DNA of 64,000 nucleotides from Aquitalea aquatilis (GTDB lineage: Bacteria > Pseudomonadota > Gammaproteobacteria > Burkholderiales > Chromobacteriaceae): positions 2,976,001 through 3,040,000 of the forward strand of contig NZ_CP039731.1 of assembly GCF_005155025.1 (NCBI RefSeq), given 5' to 3'. Positions 1 through 8,905 of this stretch are shown piece by piece; position 1 is the first letter of the stretch, and every line of letters begins with the position of its first letter. The notes below the pieces were generated by a model that worked only from the letters and a program-made list of their open reading frames with translations, made no database searches and was not told where the DNA came from. The translations under genes were made by a program, and so were the position numbers.

Positions 1-1
1 C

Positions 2-61
2 TTCAAGGCCTATCGAACTCTGGGCTATGAAATCCAACATCACGACATGAGCCACAAGTGA
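2..61 (+). CDS. 3' end of an unidentified upstream gene
   Basis: An open frame runs in from the left edge and ends at the TGA at 59-61; the visible tail reads FKAYRTLGYEIQHHDMSHK. The next gene's GTG start overlaps this stop (GTGA), so the two are probably co-transcribed. A tail with a YRTLGYE-like stretch is seen in some GNAT acetyltransferases, but 19 residues are too few to assign a family. Confidence 0.5.
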   Translation, partial: FKAYRTLGYEIQHHDMSHK

Positions 62-2067
62 CCATGAACGAGTCGCCAATGCCTGATCTGCCCTCCTGGG
101 ACGAGCTGGACCTGCCGGTACTGGATGAAGTGGTGGATGAGTCCGCCGTGCCGGTGCTGGCTGAGGAAGTGCTGGATGTGCCGGATTTTGACTTTTCCAG
201 CGAACTGGACGTGATGCAGCAAAGCCTGGTACCGCCAGGTCACGGTATGGCGGAGCTGGAAATTCCGGAATTGACGCTGGAGGATCTCGACGTCGCCAGC
301 CCGGCGGTCGCACCGGCTGCTGCCGCGCTCGACCTGACGGCCTTGCCGTCGCTCGATCTGGATGAGCCGCTGGCAGATGAGCTGTCGCTGCAACAGGTCT
401 TGCCGGACGAGCAGCCGCCGGCCGCGCAAGCGGCGGGTGTGTCGCTAGTCTTGCAGCCGGAGGCACCGGTGATGGCGGTGGATGGCTTCGAATTCATGCT
501 GGACAGTCATGCGCCGGCAGCGTCGGTGCCGGATAGTCAGCCCGAACCGTCATGGCCTGTCGCTGCATCCGGCGAGTCCCCCCTGTCCGACTTGGCTGCC
601 CCGCAGCAACTGGCCGAGCGCCTGGCGCAGGTGTGGCAAATACCGGTCGAGCCGCCAGTTACTGTTGATGATGCGGTGCCATCTGCACCATCGGTCGAAT
701 CCCCACCGGCTTTGCCAAGTGGTTTGTCCATTTCACTGGATAGCCTGCCTGATGGCGTGCTGGGTGGTGGCGTGGGCAAGGTGGAGGAAGCCAGGCCGTC
801 TGCTGCTGAATTGCTGGCCCGCGCACAAGCGCTGGTGGCGGCGACGCCCAGTTCTCTGGACGAGGTATTGCACGCGGCCGAGCTGACGCTGGCGCAGGAA
901 GAAAGCCTGCAGCGCTTTCATGCGGCACCGGCCGCTGCGCAGCACACCTTCGCTTCGCTGGGCGAGGCCGAGTTGCAAGCCGCCATGGCCGGCCTGCCGG
1001 GAATCGTGGCTGCAGACAACCAGGAAGAAGACTGGCCCAGTCTGGGTGATGTCGACCGTCTGAACGAAACCGAACTCGAATTGCCGGAAGAGGCGGCTGT
1101 CCAGGCCGCCGCACCGCTGCTGCAAGCCGAATGGCAGGACGAGCCGCCGGAGCATGCAACGCCGGATAATGCAGTCGCTTTGCCAGTGCTGGAGCAGGAA
1201 GAGGGCTGGCCCAGCCTGGGTGATGTCGACCGCCTGAATGAAACCGAAGTGGAATTGCCAGATGAGGCTGCGGTGATGGCGGCGGCTTCGCTGCTGCAAG
1301 CTGAATGGCAGGACGAGCCGCCGGAGCACGCAGCACCGGATAGCGCAGTTGCTTTGCCAGTGTTGGAGCAGGAAGAGGACTGGCCAAGTGTAGGCGAGGT
1401 GGACAAGGAGAGTGAAACCGAGGGGGATGGCGAGCCGGAGGTACCGGCAGCCAAGCCTGCCGTATCTACTGTGCAGGGCCTGTTTGCCGAGTCACCCTTT
1501 GCCAGCGAACGTCAGCCAACTGCGCAAGTCGACATGCCGGTCATTCCCGACTTGCCAGACGAGGTGCCGGCCCTGCCCGAGCAAGCGCCAGAGCCGGCAT
1601 TGCTGCCTGCCGTGGCGCAGGTAGTCGAGCCGCCGTTGCTGGAAGAGCTGGCGGGTGCCAGTTTTGCTGCGGCCATGCCGCAAACGGTAGCTCAGCCCAT
1701 TGAGGATGCTGGCAAGGCGGTGGAAGTGCTCAATGTCGCCGCCGTGACCACGGCCACAGCGGCTACCGCGCTGATGAATCCGCTGCGCAAGCCTGATGCC
1801 ACCGTGGCGGTGGTGGATGAGCGTGCGCTGGTGGAGGCGATGTACGAAAAGCTGCTGCCACGGATGAAGGTGGAGCTGTCCTTGTGGCTACAGGATGCGC
1901 TGGAGCTGCAGGCCAAGAACATGTTGTCCGGTGTGATGCAGCAATTGAAAGAAGACTACGACATGTTGTTTGGTGAAACACTGAAAGAAAGCCTGCGCCA
2001 GGCCATTCTGGCGCTGGGGCGCGAGCAGCAGGGGCCGCATGATGCCCCGCGAGGGGAGCAGGACTGA
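58..2067 (+). CDS. Acidic Ala/Pro/Glu-rich protein with internal 58-residue repeats
   Basis: This 669-residue protein of unknown function is strongly acidic and rich in Ala, Pro, Leu and Glu, with no signal peptide or membrane segment. Residues about 326-450 hold two full 58-residue tandem repeats and the start of a third, each opening with a WPSLGDVDRLNETE-like stretch. The last ~80 residues differ: they look amphipathic and helical (LVEAMYEKLLPRMKVELSLW onward) and may be the only folded part. The start could be GTG at 58 or ATG at 64. The gene overlaps both the upstream frame and the downstream adenosyltransferase (TGATG at 2065-2069), implying an operon. The composition recalls the disordered linker of FimV-like or DUF-type acidic scaffolds, but no family was recognised. 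Confidence 0.75.
   Translation: MTMNESPMPDLPSWDELDLPVLDEVVDESAVPVLAEEVLDVPDFDFSSELDVMQQSLVPPGHGMAELEIPELTLEDLDVASPAVAPAAAALDLTALPSLDLDEPLADELSLQQVLPDEQPPAAQAAGVSLVLQPEAPVMAVDGFEFMLDSHAPAASVPDSQPEPSWPVAASGESPLSDLAAPQQLAERLAQVWQIPVEPPVTVDDAVPSAPSVESPPALPSGLSISLDSLPDGVLGGGVGKVEEARPSAAELLARAQALVAATPSSLDEVLHAAELTLAQEESLQRFHAAPAAAQHTFASLGEAELQAAMAGLPGIVAADNQEEDWPSLGDVDRLNETELELPEEAAVQAAAPLLQAEWQDEPPEHATPDNAVALPVLEQEEGWPSLGDVDRLNETEVELPDEAAVMAAASLLQAEWQDEPPEHAAPDSAVALPVLEQEEDWPSVGEVDKESETEGDGEPEVPAAKPAVSTVQGLFAESPFASERQPTAQVDMPVIPDLPDEVPALPEQAPEPALLPAVAQVVEPPLLEELAGASFAAAMPQTVAQPIEDAGKAVEVLNVAAVTTATAATALMNPLRKPDATVAVVDERALVEAMYEKLLPRMKVELSLWLQDALELQAKNMLSGVMQQLKEDYDMLFGETLKESLRQAILALGREQQGPHDAPRGEQD
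1033..1410 (+). repeat. In-frame 174-bp tandem repeat
   Basis: Copies begin at 1033, 1207 and 1381 (partial), each at the codon for the Trp of the WPS motif, giving an exact period of 174 bp (58 codons). Copies one and two are nearly identical in protein and DNA. The third diverges after about ten codons. This indicates a recent in-frame duplication inside the acidic protein gene. Confidence 0.85.
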
Positions 2068-2618
2068 TGGGGCATAGACTGTCACGCATTGTCACCCGTA
2101 CCGGGGATGATGGCAGTACCGGGCTGGGAGATGGCAGCCGCGTGGGCAAGGATAGCCCGCGGGTGCGGGCGCTGGGTGATGTGGATGAGCTGAACTCGGT
2201 GATTGGCGTGCTGCTGGCGGAAGACTTGCCGGAAGAGGTCGCGCAGCGCCTGCTGGCCGTGCAGCATGATCTGTTCGATCTGGGCTCCGAGCTGGCCGTG
2301 CCGGGTTATGCCGCGCTCAAGCCTGAGCATGTGGTGATGCTGGAGGAGTGGGTGGAGGTCATGAATGCCGACCTGCCCATGCTGAAGGAGTTCATCCTGC
2401 CGGGTGGTTCGCGCCAGGCGGGTCTGGCGCATCAGGCCCGATCAGTATGCCGCCGTGCCGAGCGTGCCGTGGTGACTGCGGCGCATGACAGCGAGGTGTC
2501 GACGGCTGCCCGTCAGTATCTCAATCGCCTGTCCGATGCGCTGTTTGTACTGGCCCGTCACCTGAACAAGGCCCTAGGCCGGCCTGATGTGCTGTGGCAG
2601 CCGCATCGGCGCGACTGA
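2067..2618 (+). CDS. pduO: PduO-type cob(I)yrinic acid a,c-diamide adenosyltransferase
   Basis: The 183-residue product matches the PduO/MMAB type of ATP:cob(I)alamin adenosyltransferase, which transfers the 5'-deoxyadenosyl group of ATP to cob(I)alamin in the cytoplasm. The family signatures are visible: the N-terminal TRTGDDGSTGLGDG nucleotide-binding segment (residues about 10-23), the VDELNSVIG helix, the FILPGG turn, and the RSVCRRAER helix with the C-terminal YLNRLSDALFVLAR. The length is normal for a single-domain member. The start overlaps the stop of the acidic protein gene, so translation is probably coupled. A strong hairpin terminator follows at 2641-2666. Confidence 0.93.
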   Translation: MGHRLSRIVTRTGDDGSTGLGDGSRVGKDSPRVRALGDVDELNSVIGVLLAEDLPEEVAQRLLAVQHDLFDLGSELAVPGYAALKPEHVVMLEEWVEVMNADLPMLKEFILPGGSRQAGLAHQARSVCRRAERAVVTAAHDSEVSTAARQYLNRLSDALFVLARHLNKALGRPDVLWQPHRRD

Positions 2619-2634
2619 GTGCACGGGTAGGCAG

Positions 2635-2666
2635 AAAAAAGCCGCGAGGGGTCTCGCGGCTTTTTT
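2635..2666. terminator. Bidirectional Rho-independent terminator
   Basis: An 8-bp perfect stem (GCCGCGAG/CTCGCGGC, 2641-2660, 4-nt loop) is flanked by A6 on the left and T6 on the right. It lies between two convergent genes, the adenosyltransferase and the minus-strand hydrolase, so it can serve both. Confidence 0.93.
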
Positions 2667-2680
2667 CATGCGGGCGGCGG

Positions 2681-3514
2681 TCAGGCCGGTGCGTGGCAGC
2701 TTTGTTCGGTTTTCTGTGGCAGATGCAGGGTGTCCAGCCATTGCAGCAGCCGTTCGGCGGTACGCTCCCAGCGGGTGTCCAGCATCATCATATGGCCCAT
2801 GTGTGGAAGGATTTCCGCATTGACATCCAGACGCTCGGCGGTGGCCACTACATCTTCCGGCGAGATCAGCATGTCTTCTGCCGCGCCCAGTACCAGTGCG
2901 GGCAGAGGTTGTATCGGGCGGATGGCCAGCGGATTGACCAGCGTCATGTCCATGACTGCGCGCTGGCTTTCCTGTTGGCAGCACTGCGTCAGCAGCGCTG
3001 TCGTGGCCTCTGGCGCATCGTGTGACAACAGCAGGTCGCGCAGCTCGCTTTCCGCCGGGTTGTAACTGCCTTGCTGATACAGGTTCAGGTTCAGCAGCAG
3101 CCCCGGTGCCTGGGTCAGCAGGCGCAGGCTGGAGGAGGCCAGCCCGGTGGGCGGAACCGAGGCGAGGAAGGCGGCGGCTGGCAAGGTACGGCTGGTCAGG
3201 TATTGTTGCAGCACGAAACCACCCATCGAGTGGCCGATCATGATGGGCGTGCGCTTGATGCGTTTCACCGCGGCGTCCAGATTGCGCACGTAGTCATCAA
3301 TGCTGATGGCGGACAGGTATTGCTGGCCATCGCTGTCGCCGTGGCCTTCCAGGCTGATGGCCCAGCAGTCGAAACCCTGCTGCGCAAACCAGGGCAGGAA
3401 AGTGCGCTGCCAGCACCAGGCGGCGCAAAACGCGCCGTGGACAAACAAAAGGGGCGGAGCGTCGCGCTCCGTCCCTTGAGCTGCCTCATGGATCAATTCG
3501 AGGCGTGGATGCAT
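2681..3514 (-). CDS. Alpha/beta hydrolase
   Basis: A 277-residue cytoplasmic alpha/beta-hydrolase fold protein. The oxyanion strand LLFVHGAF is at residues 22-29, the nucleophile elbow GHSMGG has Ser at residue 96, an acid is likely within AAEDMLISPED, and the catalytic His is in PHMGHMMMLD near the C-terminus. Substrate cannot be predicted; close relatives are annotated as generic esterases or lysophospholipases. It lies 4 bp downstream of the phoH-like gene on the same strand, so they may share a transcript. Confidence 0.88.
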   Translation of the reverse strand: MHPRLELIHEAAQGTERDAPPLLFVHGAFCAAWCWQRTFLPWFAQQGFDCWAISLEGHGDSDGQQYLSAISIDDYVRNLDAAVKRIKRTPIMIGHSMGGFVLQQYLTSRTLPAAAFLASVPPTGLASSSLRLLTQAPGLLLNLNLYQQGSYNPAESELRDLLLSHDAPEATTALLTQCCQQESQRAVMDMTLVNPLAIRPIQPLPALVLGAAEDMLISPEDVVATAERLDVNAEILPHMGHMMMLDTRWERTAERLLQWLDTLHLPQKTEQSCHAPA

Positions 3515-3518
3515 TTAG

Positions 3519-4922
3519 TCAAAGTACCTCACCAGCATGATCTGCCAGACGTGAACGTTCCCCGCGTTGCAGGGTGATATGGCCGGAATGTTCCCAGCCC
3601 TTGAAGCGGTCGACCACATAGGTCAGACCGGAACTGCCTTCTGTCAGGTAGGGGGTGTCGATTTGCGAAATATTACCCAGACAGACTACCTTGGTTCCCG
3701 GACCTGCACGAGTGATCAGTGTCTTCATCTGCTTGGGCGTCAGGTTTTGCGCCTCGTCGATGATCAGGTATTTGTTGAGGAAGGTACGGCCACGCATGAA
3801 GTTGAGCGACTTGACCTTGATGCGTGAGCGTACCAGGTCGCGGGTGGCGGCACGGCCCCAGTCGCCGCCATCGTCATCGCTCTTGTTGAGCACGTCGAGG
3901 TTGTCCTCCAGCGCACCCATCCACGGGGCCATTTTCTCTTCTTCGGTACCGGGCAGGAAGCCGATGTCTTCGCCTACCGGCACGGTGACCCGGGTCATGA
4001 TGATTTCCGAATACAGCTTCTGCTCCAGTGTCATCGCCAGCCCGGCGGCCAGGGTGAGCAGCGTCTTGCCGGTGCCAGCCTGACCGAGCAGGGTGATGAA
4101 GTCCACTTCGGGGTCCATCAGCAAATTGAGGGCAAAGTTCTGTTCGCGGTTGCGCGCGGTAATGCCCCAGACATTGTTTTTGTGGTGGCTGTAGTCTTTC
4201 AGCGTCTGCAGGACGGCGACTTTGCCCTCGACCTTGCTGACACGCGCTTGCAGCGGCTGCGGGCCATCCTGCCACAGCATCTGGTTGATGTGCAGGTTGG
4301 GAACGTCCGGGCCTTTGAGCTGGTAATAGCTGCGGCCCTGTTCCTGCCAGGACTTCATGTCCTTGCCGTTGCGTTCCCAGAAGGTCTGGTCGACTTCGCG
4401 GGTGCCGGTATAGAGCAGGTCGGAATCCTGCAGCACCTTGTCGTTGAAATAATCTTCGGCATCCAGCCCCAGTGCGCGGGCCTTGATGCGCATATTGATG
4501 TCTTTGGACACCAGGATGACCGAGCGCTCCGGATGCAGCTCTTTCAGCGCCATCACGATGCCAAGAATCTGGTTGTCGGCCTTGCCGACCGGTAGTGATG
4601 CAGGCAGTACGCTGTGAATGGCCTGGGTCTGCAGGATGAGTTTGCCGGTAGCCGCTTCGCGGCTGGCATTTTTCAGGGTGATGCCGGCTTCGATCTTGGT
4701 TTCGCAGCCGCTGACGATGTCGTCGAGGAAACGGCTGGTCTGGCGGGCATTGCGTGCCACTTCGGACATGCCGCTCTTGTGCGCGTCCAGCTCTTCCAGG
4801 GTGATGATGGGGATGAAAACATCGTGCTCTTCAAAGCGGTACAAGCTGGTAGGGTCGTGCAGCAATACATTGGTGTCCAGAACGAACAGCTTGGTGGTTT
4901 TGCTTTTCTTACGGCTTACCAT
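3519..4922 (-). CDS. phoH: PIN domain plus PhoH-like ATPase
   Basis: The 467-residue product has two domains: an N-terminal PIN RNase domain (residues about 11-150; acidic residues at LDTN Asp16, Glu43/44 and SKDIN Asp141) and a C-terminal PhoH ATPase domain (about 250-467) with Walker A GQAGTGKT at 280-287 and a Walker B-like LIIDEAQ. This PhoH2/YlaK architecture is known to couple RNA unwinding and cleavage in characterised members. The start is preceded by an AAGGGG ribosome site 9-14 nt upstream. The physiological RNA target is unknown. Confidence 0.93.
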   Translation of the reverse strand: MVSRKKSKTTKLFVLDTNVLLHDPTSLYRFEEHDVFIPIITLEELDAHKSGMSEVARNARQTSRFLDDIVSGCETKIEAGITLKNASREAATGKLILQTQAIHSVLPASLPVGKADNQILGIVMALKELHPERSVILVSKDINMRIKARALGLDAEDYFNDKVLQDSDLLYTGTREVDQTFWERNGKDMKSWQEQGRSYYQLKGPDVPNLHINQMLWQDGPQPLQARVSKVEGKVAVLQTLKDYSHHKNNVWGITARNREQNFALNLLMDPEVDFITLLGQAGTGKTLLTLAAGLAMTLEQKLYSEIIMTRVTVPVGEDIGFLPGTEEEKMAPWMGALEDNLDVLNKSDDDGGDWGRAATRDLVRSRIKVKSLNFMRGRTFLNKYLIIDEAQNLTPKQMKTLITRAGPGTKVVCLGNISQIDTPYLTEGSSGLTYVVDRFKGWEHSGHITLQRGERSRLADHAGEVL

Positions 4923-4973
4923 GATGGACCCCTTGGTGATGCAGGGCCCGGTCGGCAGACCGGGGCACTGCGT

Positions 4974-5426
4974 TTAGAGAGTGTTTACAAAGGCAAGAAC
5001 TTCAGCGGCGTGGCCGGGTACTTTGACCTTGCGCCACTCACGAACAATCATGCCGGCGGCATCGATCACGAAGGTGCTGCGCTCGATTCCCCTTACCTGT
5101 TTGCCGTACATGTTTTTCATTTTGATGACATCAAGCAGGGTGCAAACCGTTTCCTCCGCATCGGACAGCAATTCAAACGGCAATTCCAGCTTGGTTTTGA
5201 AGTTTTCGTGCGATTTCAGACTATCGCGGGAGATGCCGACAATGCTGACACCTGCTGCGGCAAACTGGCTGTGCAGGTCACGAAAATCCATGGTTTCAGT
5301 GGTGCAGCCGGGGGTGTTGTCCTTGGGGTAGAAGTAAATCACCAGTGGCTTGGGGGCTGCAGACAGGGAAAACGTGGTGCCGGCTGTGCCGGGCAGGGTG
5401 AAGTCGGGGCAGGCTGTACCTGACAT
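4974..5426 (-). CDS. bcp: Bcp/PrxQ-family peroxiredoxin
   Basis: A 150-residue thiol peroxidase of the Bcp (PrxQ) family that reduces peroxides and organic hydroperoxides in the cytoplasm. The start at 5426 is preferred because AGGAG lies just upstream and homology begins there; a 38-residue upstream extension of the frame has no family resemblance. The peroxidatic Cys is Cys41 in DNTPGCTTETMDFRD. The usual resolving Cys five residues later is Met46. Other Cys residues are at position 6 and in EETVCTLL, so recycling probably uses a different resolving thiol or an external one. Thioredoxin reductase is encoded close by (trxB). Confidence 0.92.
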   Translation of the reverse strand: MSGTACPDFTLPGTAGTTFSLSAAPKPLVIYFYPKDNTPGCTTETMDFRDLHSQFAAAGVSIVGISRDSLKSHENFKTKLELPFELLSDAEETVCTLLDVIKMKNMYGKQVRGIERSTFVIDAAGMIVREWRKVKVPGHAAEVLAFVNTL

Positions 5427-5502
5427 GCAAGACTCCTGATGGTGGTGGTTGATGGGAATGCAACCGCCTTGCTTTGAGCTTAGCGGAAATTTCTTACTAT
5501 TG

Positions 5503-6141
5503 TCATCCGGATTCTGAGCCGTATTCTTCGTGCTGACCACGTCGTATCAACACCAGTAGCGCGCCGTCGCCGCCCATTTCCTCGCTGGCCTGGCAAAACG
5601 CCAGCACCTCCGGGTGATGGCTGAGCCAGGAGCGCACCAGCTTTTTCAATACCGGCTGGCCGTTGGAGCCAAAGCCCTTGCCGTGAATGATGCGCAGACA
5701 GGGGCCACGCCGCCGCGCGCGGTGCAAAAACAGCGCCAGTGCATCCTGCGCCTGGTAGCGGTCCATGCCATGCAGGTCCAGCTGGCAGGCTACCGGCCAG
5801 TGGCCATTGCGCAGGCGCTTCAGGGTCTGGCTGGGCATGCCGCTGCGGCAGAACTGTCCCAGGTGCTCGGCGGGTTCGAACAGGCCAACCATGTGGCGCA
5901 GTACTTCCATTTCGCTCTGGCGGGAGAGTCCGTGCTGGGCATGCCGGTGCTTTGGGTGCGGGCTGGGTTTTCTGGGCTGGGGAATGTGGCGTGGTGGGCT
6001 TTTCAGCGGGATGACATCGCTGAACAGCTGTTTGAAGTCGGGCTCGGGTGGGGCGGGCGGAGGGGATGCGGGCGCGGCAGACGTGTCACGTAGACGCGTC
6101 TGCCGGCGGATTTCCTTCAATGTGTCCTTGAAGGCCTTCAA
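5503..6141 (-). CDS. Smr-domain protein
   Basis: The 212-residue protein has a basic/Pro-rich N-terminal region (residues 1-90) and a C-terminal Smr domain with LDLHG (121-125), IIHGKG and GGDGALLVLIRR, the three signatures of the MutS2-type small nuclease/RNA-cleavage domain. Stand-alone Smr proteins of this layout (YdaL/SmrB-like) are linked to nucleic-acid or ribosome-associated cleavage; the exact role here is not known. The start is a TTG four bases after the trxB stop, which suggests coupling to trxB; the true start is uncertain. Confidence 0.85.
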   Translation of the reverse strand: MKAFKDTLKEIRRQTRLRDTSAAPASPPPAPPEPDFKQLFSDVIPLKSPPRHIPQPRKPSPHPKHRHAQHGLSRQSEMEVLRHMVGLFEPAEHLGQFCRSGMPSQTLKRLRNGHWPVACQLDLHGMDRYQAQDALALFLHRARRRGPCLRIIHGKGFGSNGQPVLKKLVRSWLSHHPEVLAFCQASEEMGGDGALLVLIRRGQHEEYGSESG

Positions 6142-6145
6142 GATA

Positions 6146-7114
<969 letters not shown>

Positions 7115-7214
7115 TTAGGTCGTTGGGTTGTCATTTTAGCAGCTTTGCCATGACAGGATGGCGCAGGCCGTCTAAACTGATCTGGTAGCATTTGTTGACT
7201 TGGGAGGTGAGGGC

Positions 7215-7409
7215 ATGGACGGAATAAGTCAAGTAAGCGGACAGAATGTTTCATCGGCGACCGAAGTTTTCGCCCTGAAAAAATCCCTGCAGGCCAGTGG
7301 CCAGTCGGTGTTGTCTCTGGTGCAGGGTGCAAGCGATACCGGCACCCAGATCAGCCAGGCGGCGTCCAATCCGGCACATTTGGGACAAAGCGTCGACGTC
7401 AGGGCCTGA
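7215..7409 (+). CDS. Small YjfB-like putative motility protein
   Basis: A 64-residue protein beginning at the ATG at 7215, preceded by GGGAGGTGAGGG. The sequence runs from MDGISQ through an amphipathic helix (EVFALKKSLQASGQSVLSLV) to the C-terminal NPAHLGQSVDVRA. This arrangement matches the small YjfB-like family (putative motility protein), whose function is unknown. The C-terminal motif recurs in another small protein at 29061-29258. A hairpin terminator follows. An upstream TTG at 7200 is in frame but would place the ribosome site inside the gene. Confidence 0.8.
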   Translation: MDGISQVSGQNVSSATEVFALKKSLQASGQSVLSLVQGASDTGTQISQAASNPAHLGQSVDVRA

Positions 7410-7424
7410 GTCGGTAGCAGTCAG

Positions 7425-7447
7425 AAGCGGCGCAAGCCGCTTTTTTT
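7425..7447 (+). terminator. Rho-independent terminator after the YjfB-like gene
   Basis: A 7-bp stem (AAGCGGC/GCCGCTT) with a GCAA tetraloop, running into T7. It separates the small gene from the Sel1 gene. Confidence 0.88.
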
Positions 7448-7498
7448 ACGTCTGTAAGAAATCGGCAGCCGTGGCGACCAATTTGCAGGAGGTGCCAC

Positions 7499-8143
7499 AT
7501 GCATTGCAAAAATGGAGTTGTCCTGCTGCTTCTGTTCGGGCTAGCCATGTCGGCCGTGGCTGCGGAAAAGCCGTCGTTGCCAGGGTGGGCCAGTTATCAG
7601 GCTGGAGATTATGCCGCTGCCTTCCGCACGTTCAAAGCCGGGGCCGAGCGTGGGGATAGGGTGGCGCAATATGATCTGGCCATGCTGTACTGGCGTGGCG
7701 AGGGCGTGCCGCGCAATCGGGAACTGGCCCTGAAATGGCTGCAGCAAGCGGTGGCCGCACAATTGTCATCGGCACAGTACGTACTGGCACAGGTCTATGA
7801 AAGTGGCGATGGCTTGCCGCGTGACATGCAGCGGGCCACCCGTCTGTTTGAAGCCGCTGCCAGGCAGGGGCATCGTGATGCGCAGGTGAGTGTGGCGACC
7901 CAGTATTACCTGGGGCGTGGTGCCCGGCAGGATTATGCCACTGCGGCGCGCTGGTATCTGGCGGCGGCCGAGCAGGGCGATGTGGGCGCGCAGTATCTGC
8001 TGGCCAGCCAGTATGAGCATGGGCTAGGCGTGAAGGAAAACTGGCGCGAAGCCATGCGCTGGTATGCCCGCGCCGGTGAGCAGGGAGATCGTGCCGGCCA
8101 GCTGAAAGCCAAGGCGTTGGCGGCTGGGCATGTCGGGCAATAA
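7499..8143 (+). CDS. Secreted Sel1-repeat protein
   Basis: A 214-residue protein with an N-terminal signal peptide (hydrophobic VVLLLLFGLAMSAVA, likely cleavage after AVAA, residue ~22) followed by five Sel1-like repeats of about 36 residues (e.g. AQYDLAMLYWRGEGVPRN, AQYLLASQYEHGLGVKEN). Sel1 repeats form alpha-alpha superhelices that bind partner proteins; here the location would be periplasmic. It has its own terminator upstream and a hairpin downstream, so it is probably a single-gene unit. Partner and pathway are unknown. Confidence 0.88.
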   Translation: MHCKNGVVLLLLFGLAMSAVAAEKPSLPGWASYQAGDYAAAFRTFKAGAERGDRVAQYDLAMLYWRGEGVPRNRELALKWLQQAVAAQLSSAQYVLAQVYESGDGLPRDMQRATRLFEAAARQGHRDAQVSVATQYYLGRGARQDYATAARWYLAAAEQGDVGAQYLLASQYEHGLGVKENWREAMRWYARAGEQGDRAGQLKAKALAAGHVGQ

Positions 8144-8159
8144 TGGGGCGACAAAAGCA

Positions 8160-8194
8160 AACGAGCACCGCGGGGCAGAGCCGCTGTGCTCGTT
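8160..8194. terminator. Hairpin between convergent genes (possible terminator)
   Basis: Inverted repeat AACGAGCAC / GTGCTCGTT with an additional imperfect inner stem. It lies between the convergent Sel1 gene and the Ser-rich gene. There is no long T run, so efficiency is uncertain. Confidence 0.6.
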
Positions 8195-8207
8195 GTTGAT
8201 GGCAGAC

Positions 8208-8807
8208 TCAGGCGCTTTCGCTGATGCGCCGGCTGCTGGCCTGGGTGGATGTTTCCAGTAGCGACTGATTGTTCTGGTACTGCGCCACGGCAATCTGGCC
8301 GCTGCTCTTCTGGCTTTCCAGCGTTGCCTGTGCCTTATTCTCTGGCGTGGTCACCGTGCTGCTGGCAGTGGTCTGTGTGCTGTCTGGTCTGGCTGTGCCG
8401 CTGGAGCGGCTGCTGGCGGCTGCCGGTGTGCGCTCGCTACGGTTCAGGGCGGCGCTGGTGCTGTCATTATTGCTGCGGGTGTCGCTGCTGGCCTGGCTGG
8501 CATTGACCGTGGCGGTCGAGCTGGTGCTGCTGCTTTGGCTGGCGGCCAGTTGCCGGCTCAGTTCCTGTTCGATCTGCAGGCGGTTCTGGCTTTGTTGCGA
8601 GCGGCTGTTGCTGCTGCTCGGTGCTTGTTGGCTGACTGCTTGTGCCTGCAGCTGCTCGGTATTGCCCTGAGTACGGGTGGATTGTGTGGTACTGGCGGTT
8701 TCCGTGCTGCTCTGGCTGGTGCTGGCGGCGCGGGAGTTGCGGCCCTGCTGTAGCAAGCTGGCGGTGGTGCTGGCGCTACTGCTTTGCAGACGATGGATGC
8801 TGTCCAT
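8208..8807 (-). CDS. Ser/Thr/Gln/Asn-rich low-complexity protein
   Basis: A 199-residue protein made almost entirely of Ser, Thr, Gln, Ala and Asn, with scattered Arg, and no signal peptide or membrane segment. An AGGAG site 6-10 nt before the ATG and the absence of a better frame support translation. The central EQELSRQLAASQSSS and the C-terminal QIAVAQYQNNQSLLE stretches are the only predicted helical parts. No family was recognised. A different Ser-rich protein lies at 22758-23474. Confidence 0.65.
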   Translation of the reverse strand: MDSIHRLQSSSASTTASLLQQGRNSRAASTSQSSTETASTTQSTRTQGNTEQLQAQAVSQQAPSSSNSRSQQSQNRLQIEQELSRQLAASQSSSTSSTATVNASQASSDTRSNNDSTSAALNRSERTPAAASSRSSGTARPDSTQTTASSTVTTPENKAQATLESQKSSGQIAVAQYQNNQSLLETSTQASSRRISESA

Positions 8808-8905
8808 GATCGCAACTCCTGTGGTTTGGTGCTAACCCTGTGATTTTAGAACACTTTGCATTGGTTTTGCTGAAAAAATGAGCGTCAGCCTGGTGCTGTG
8901 TGGGT

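Noticed and set aside
5427-5540. Upstream 38-codon extension of bcp
   Set aside because: No homology; the ATG at 5426 has AGGAG and is where the family starts.
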